Under the pieces are notes generated by a model that was not told the origin of the DNA, made no database searches, and was given only the letters and a program-made list of their open reading frames with translations. Both the position numbers and the translations under genes were made by a program. Positions 5,331 through 5,337 of a DNA stretch of 5,337 nucleotides are shown in pieces. The DNA is from Thermoproteota archaeon (lineage in GTDB: Archaea; Thermoproteota; Methanomethylicia; Nezhaarchaeales; WYZ-LMO8): NCBI GenBank assembly GCA_011605835.1, contig JAAOZJ010000051.1, positions 1 to 5,337 of the forward strand, in the 5' to 3' direction. Every line of letters begins with the position of its first letter. Positions within the stretch are counted from its first letter, which is position 1.

Positions 5331-5337
5331 TCTTCAC

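Larger units (their letters stand above)
5150..5337. other. Non-coding or gene-start region at the right edge
   Basis: No convincing gene. All three minus-strand frames contain stop codons. On the plus strand one frame is open from 5261 to the edge, with TTG at 5291 as a possible start and GGAGAG about 10 nt before it; 15 codons are visible, too few to judge. Weak TATA-like stretches occur near 5198-5210 (TTAATACTATTTA), 5226-5232 (CATAAAG) and 5249-5258 (CAATTATTTG), the last two at usable distances from a gene starting near 5291. No tRNA or rRNA could be made to fit. Confidence 0.4.

Noticed and set aside
5274..5337. A tRNA or 16S rRNA start, suggested by GCTCAGCTGGTTGATCC
   Set aside because: No acceptor or D-stem pairing can be made, a would-be CAC anticodon has C at position 37, and the similarity to the 16S 5' end stops after GGTTGATCC.

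Overview
The window looks like chromosomal DNA of a (hyper)thermophilic archaeon, most likely from the Thermoproteota (crenarchaeal side). The evidence is the A-type ATP synthase genes, palindromic TTTATAAA-type TATA boxes, GGAGG-type ribosome binding sites next to GTG starts, at least one probably leaderless gene, AGG/GAG-rich codon use, and very charged proteins. I cannot name a species. About 95% of the window is gene-covered, and I see no mobile element, CRISPR array or rRNA/tRNA gene.

Layout, left to right. (1) From the left edge to 1063 (+): a protein with an N-terminal membrane segment that best matches a divergent A/V-type ATPase subunit C (AC39/d family). Its 5' end is probably outside the window. 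(2) 1060-3489 (-): a complete atpI, the large membrane subunit a/I, converging on gene 1. The two stop codons share one CTAG. (3) 3490-3599: a 110-bp divergent promoter region with a single palindromic TATA box at its midpoint. (4) 3600-3923 (+): atpH, a short, uninterrupted coiled-coil stalk subunit. (5) 3935-4576 (+): atpE, the peripheral-stalk partner of atpH, in the same operon. (6) 4577-4687: a spacer with a TATA box for the next gene. (7) 4688-5149 (+): a complete Lrp/AsnC-family regulator, probably leaderless. (8) 5150-5337: no convincing gene, with a hairpin, weak TATA-like sites and a perfect short inverted repeat.

How the genes fit together. Subunit I carries the proton half-channels and anchors the stator. 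H and E form the peripheral-stalk coiled-coil heterodimer that links subunit I to the A1 head. Subunit C is the central-stalk adaptor sitting on the rotor ring. The window therefore holds the stator plus, probably, the rotor adaptor. The catalytic A/B, the D/F rotor genes and the proteolipid K are not here, so the usual single archaeal ATPase operon is broken up. The shared promoter between atpI and atpH-atpE would let stator parts be made together from opposite strands.

I found no undescribed defence or mobile system. The observations most worth following up are the symmetric one-TATA promoter, the membrane-anchored divergent subunit C, the overlapping stop codons of convergent ATPase genes, and the repeat-built atpH.
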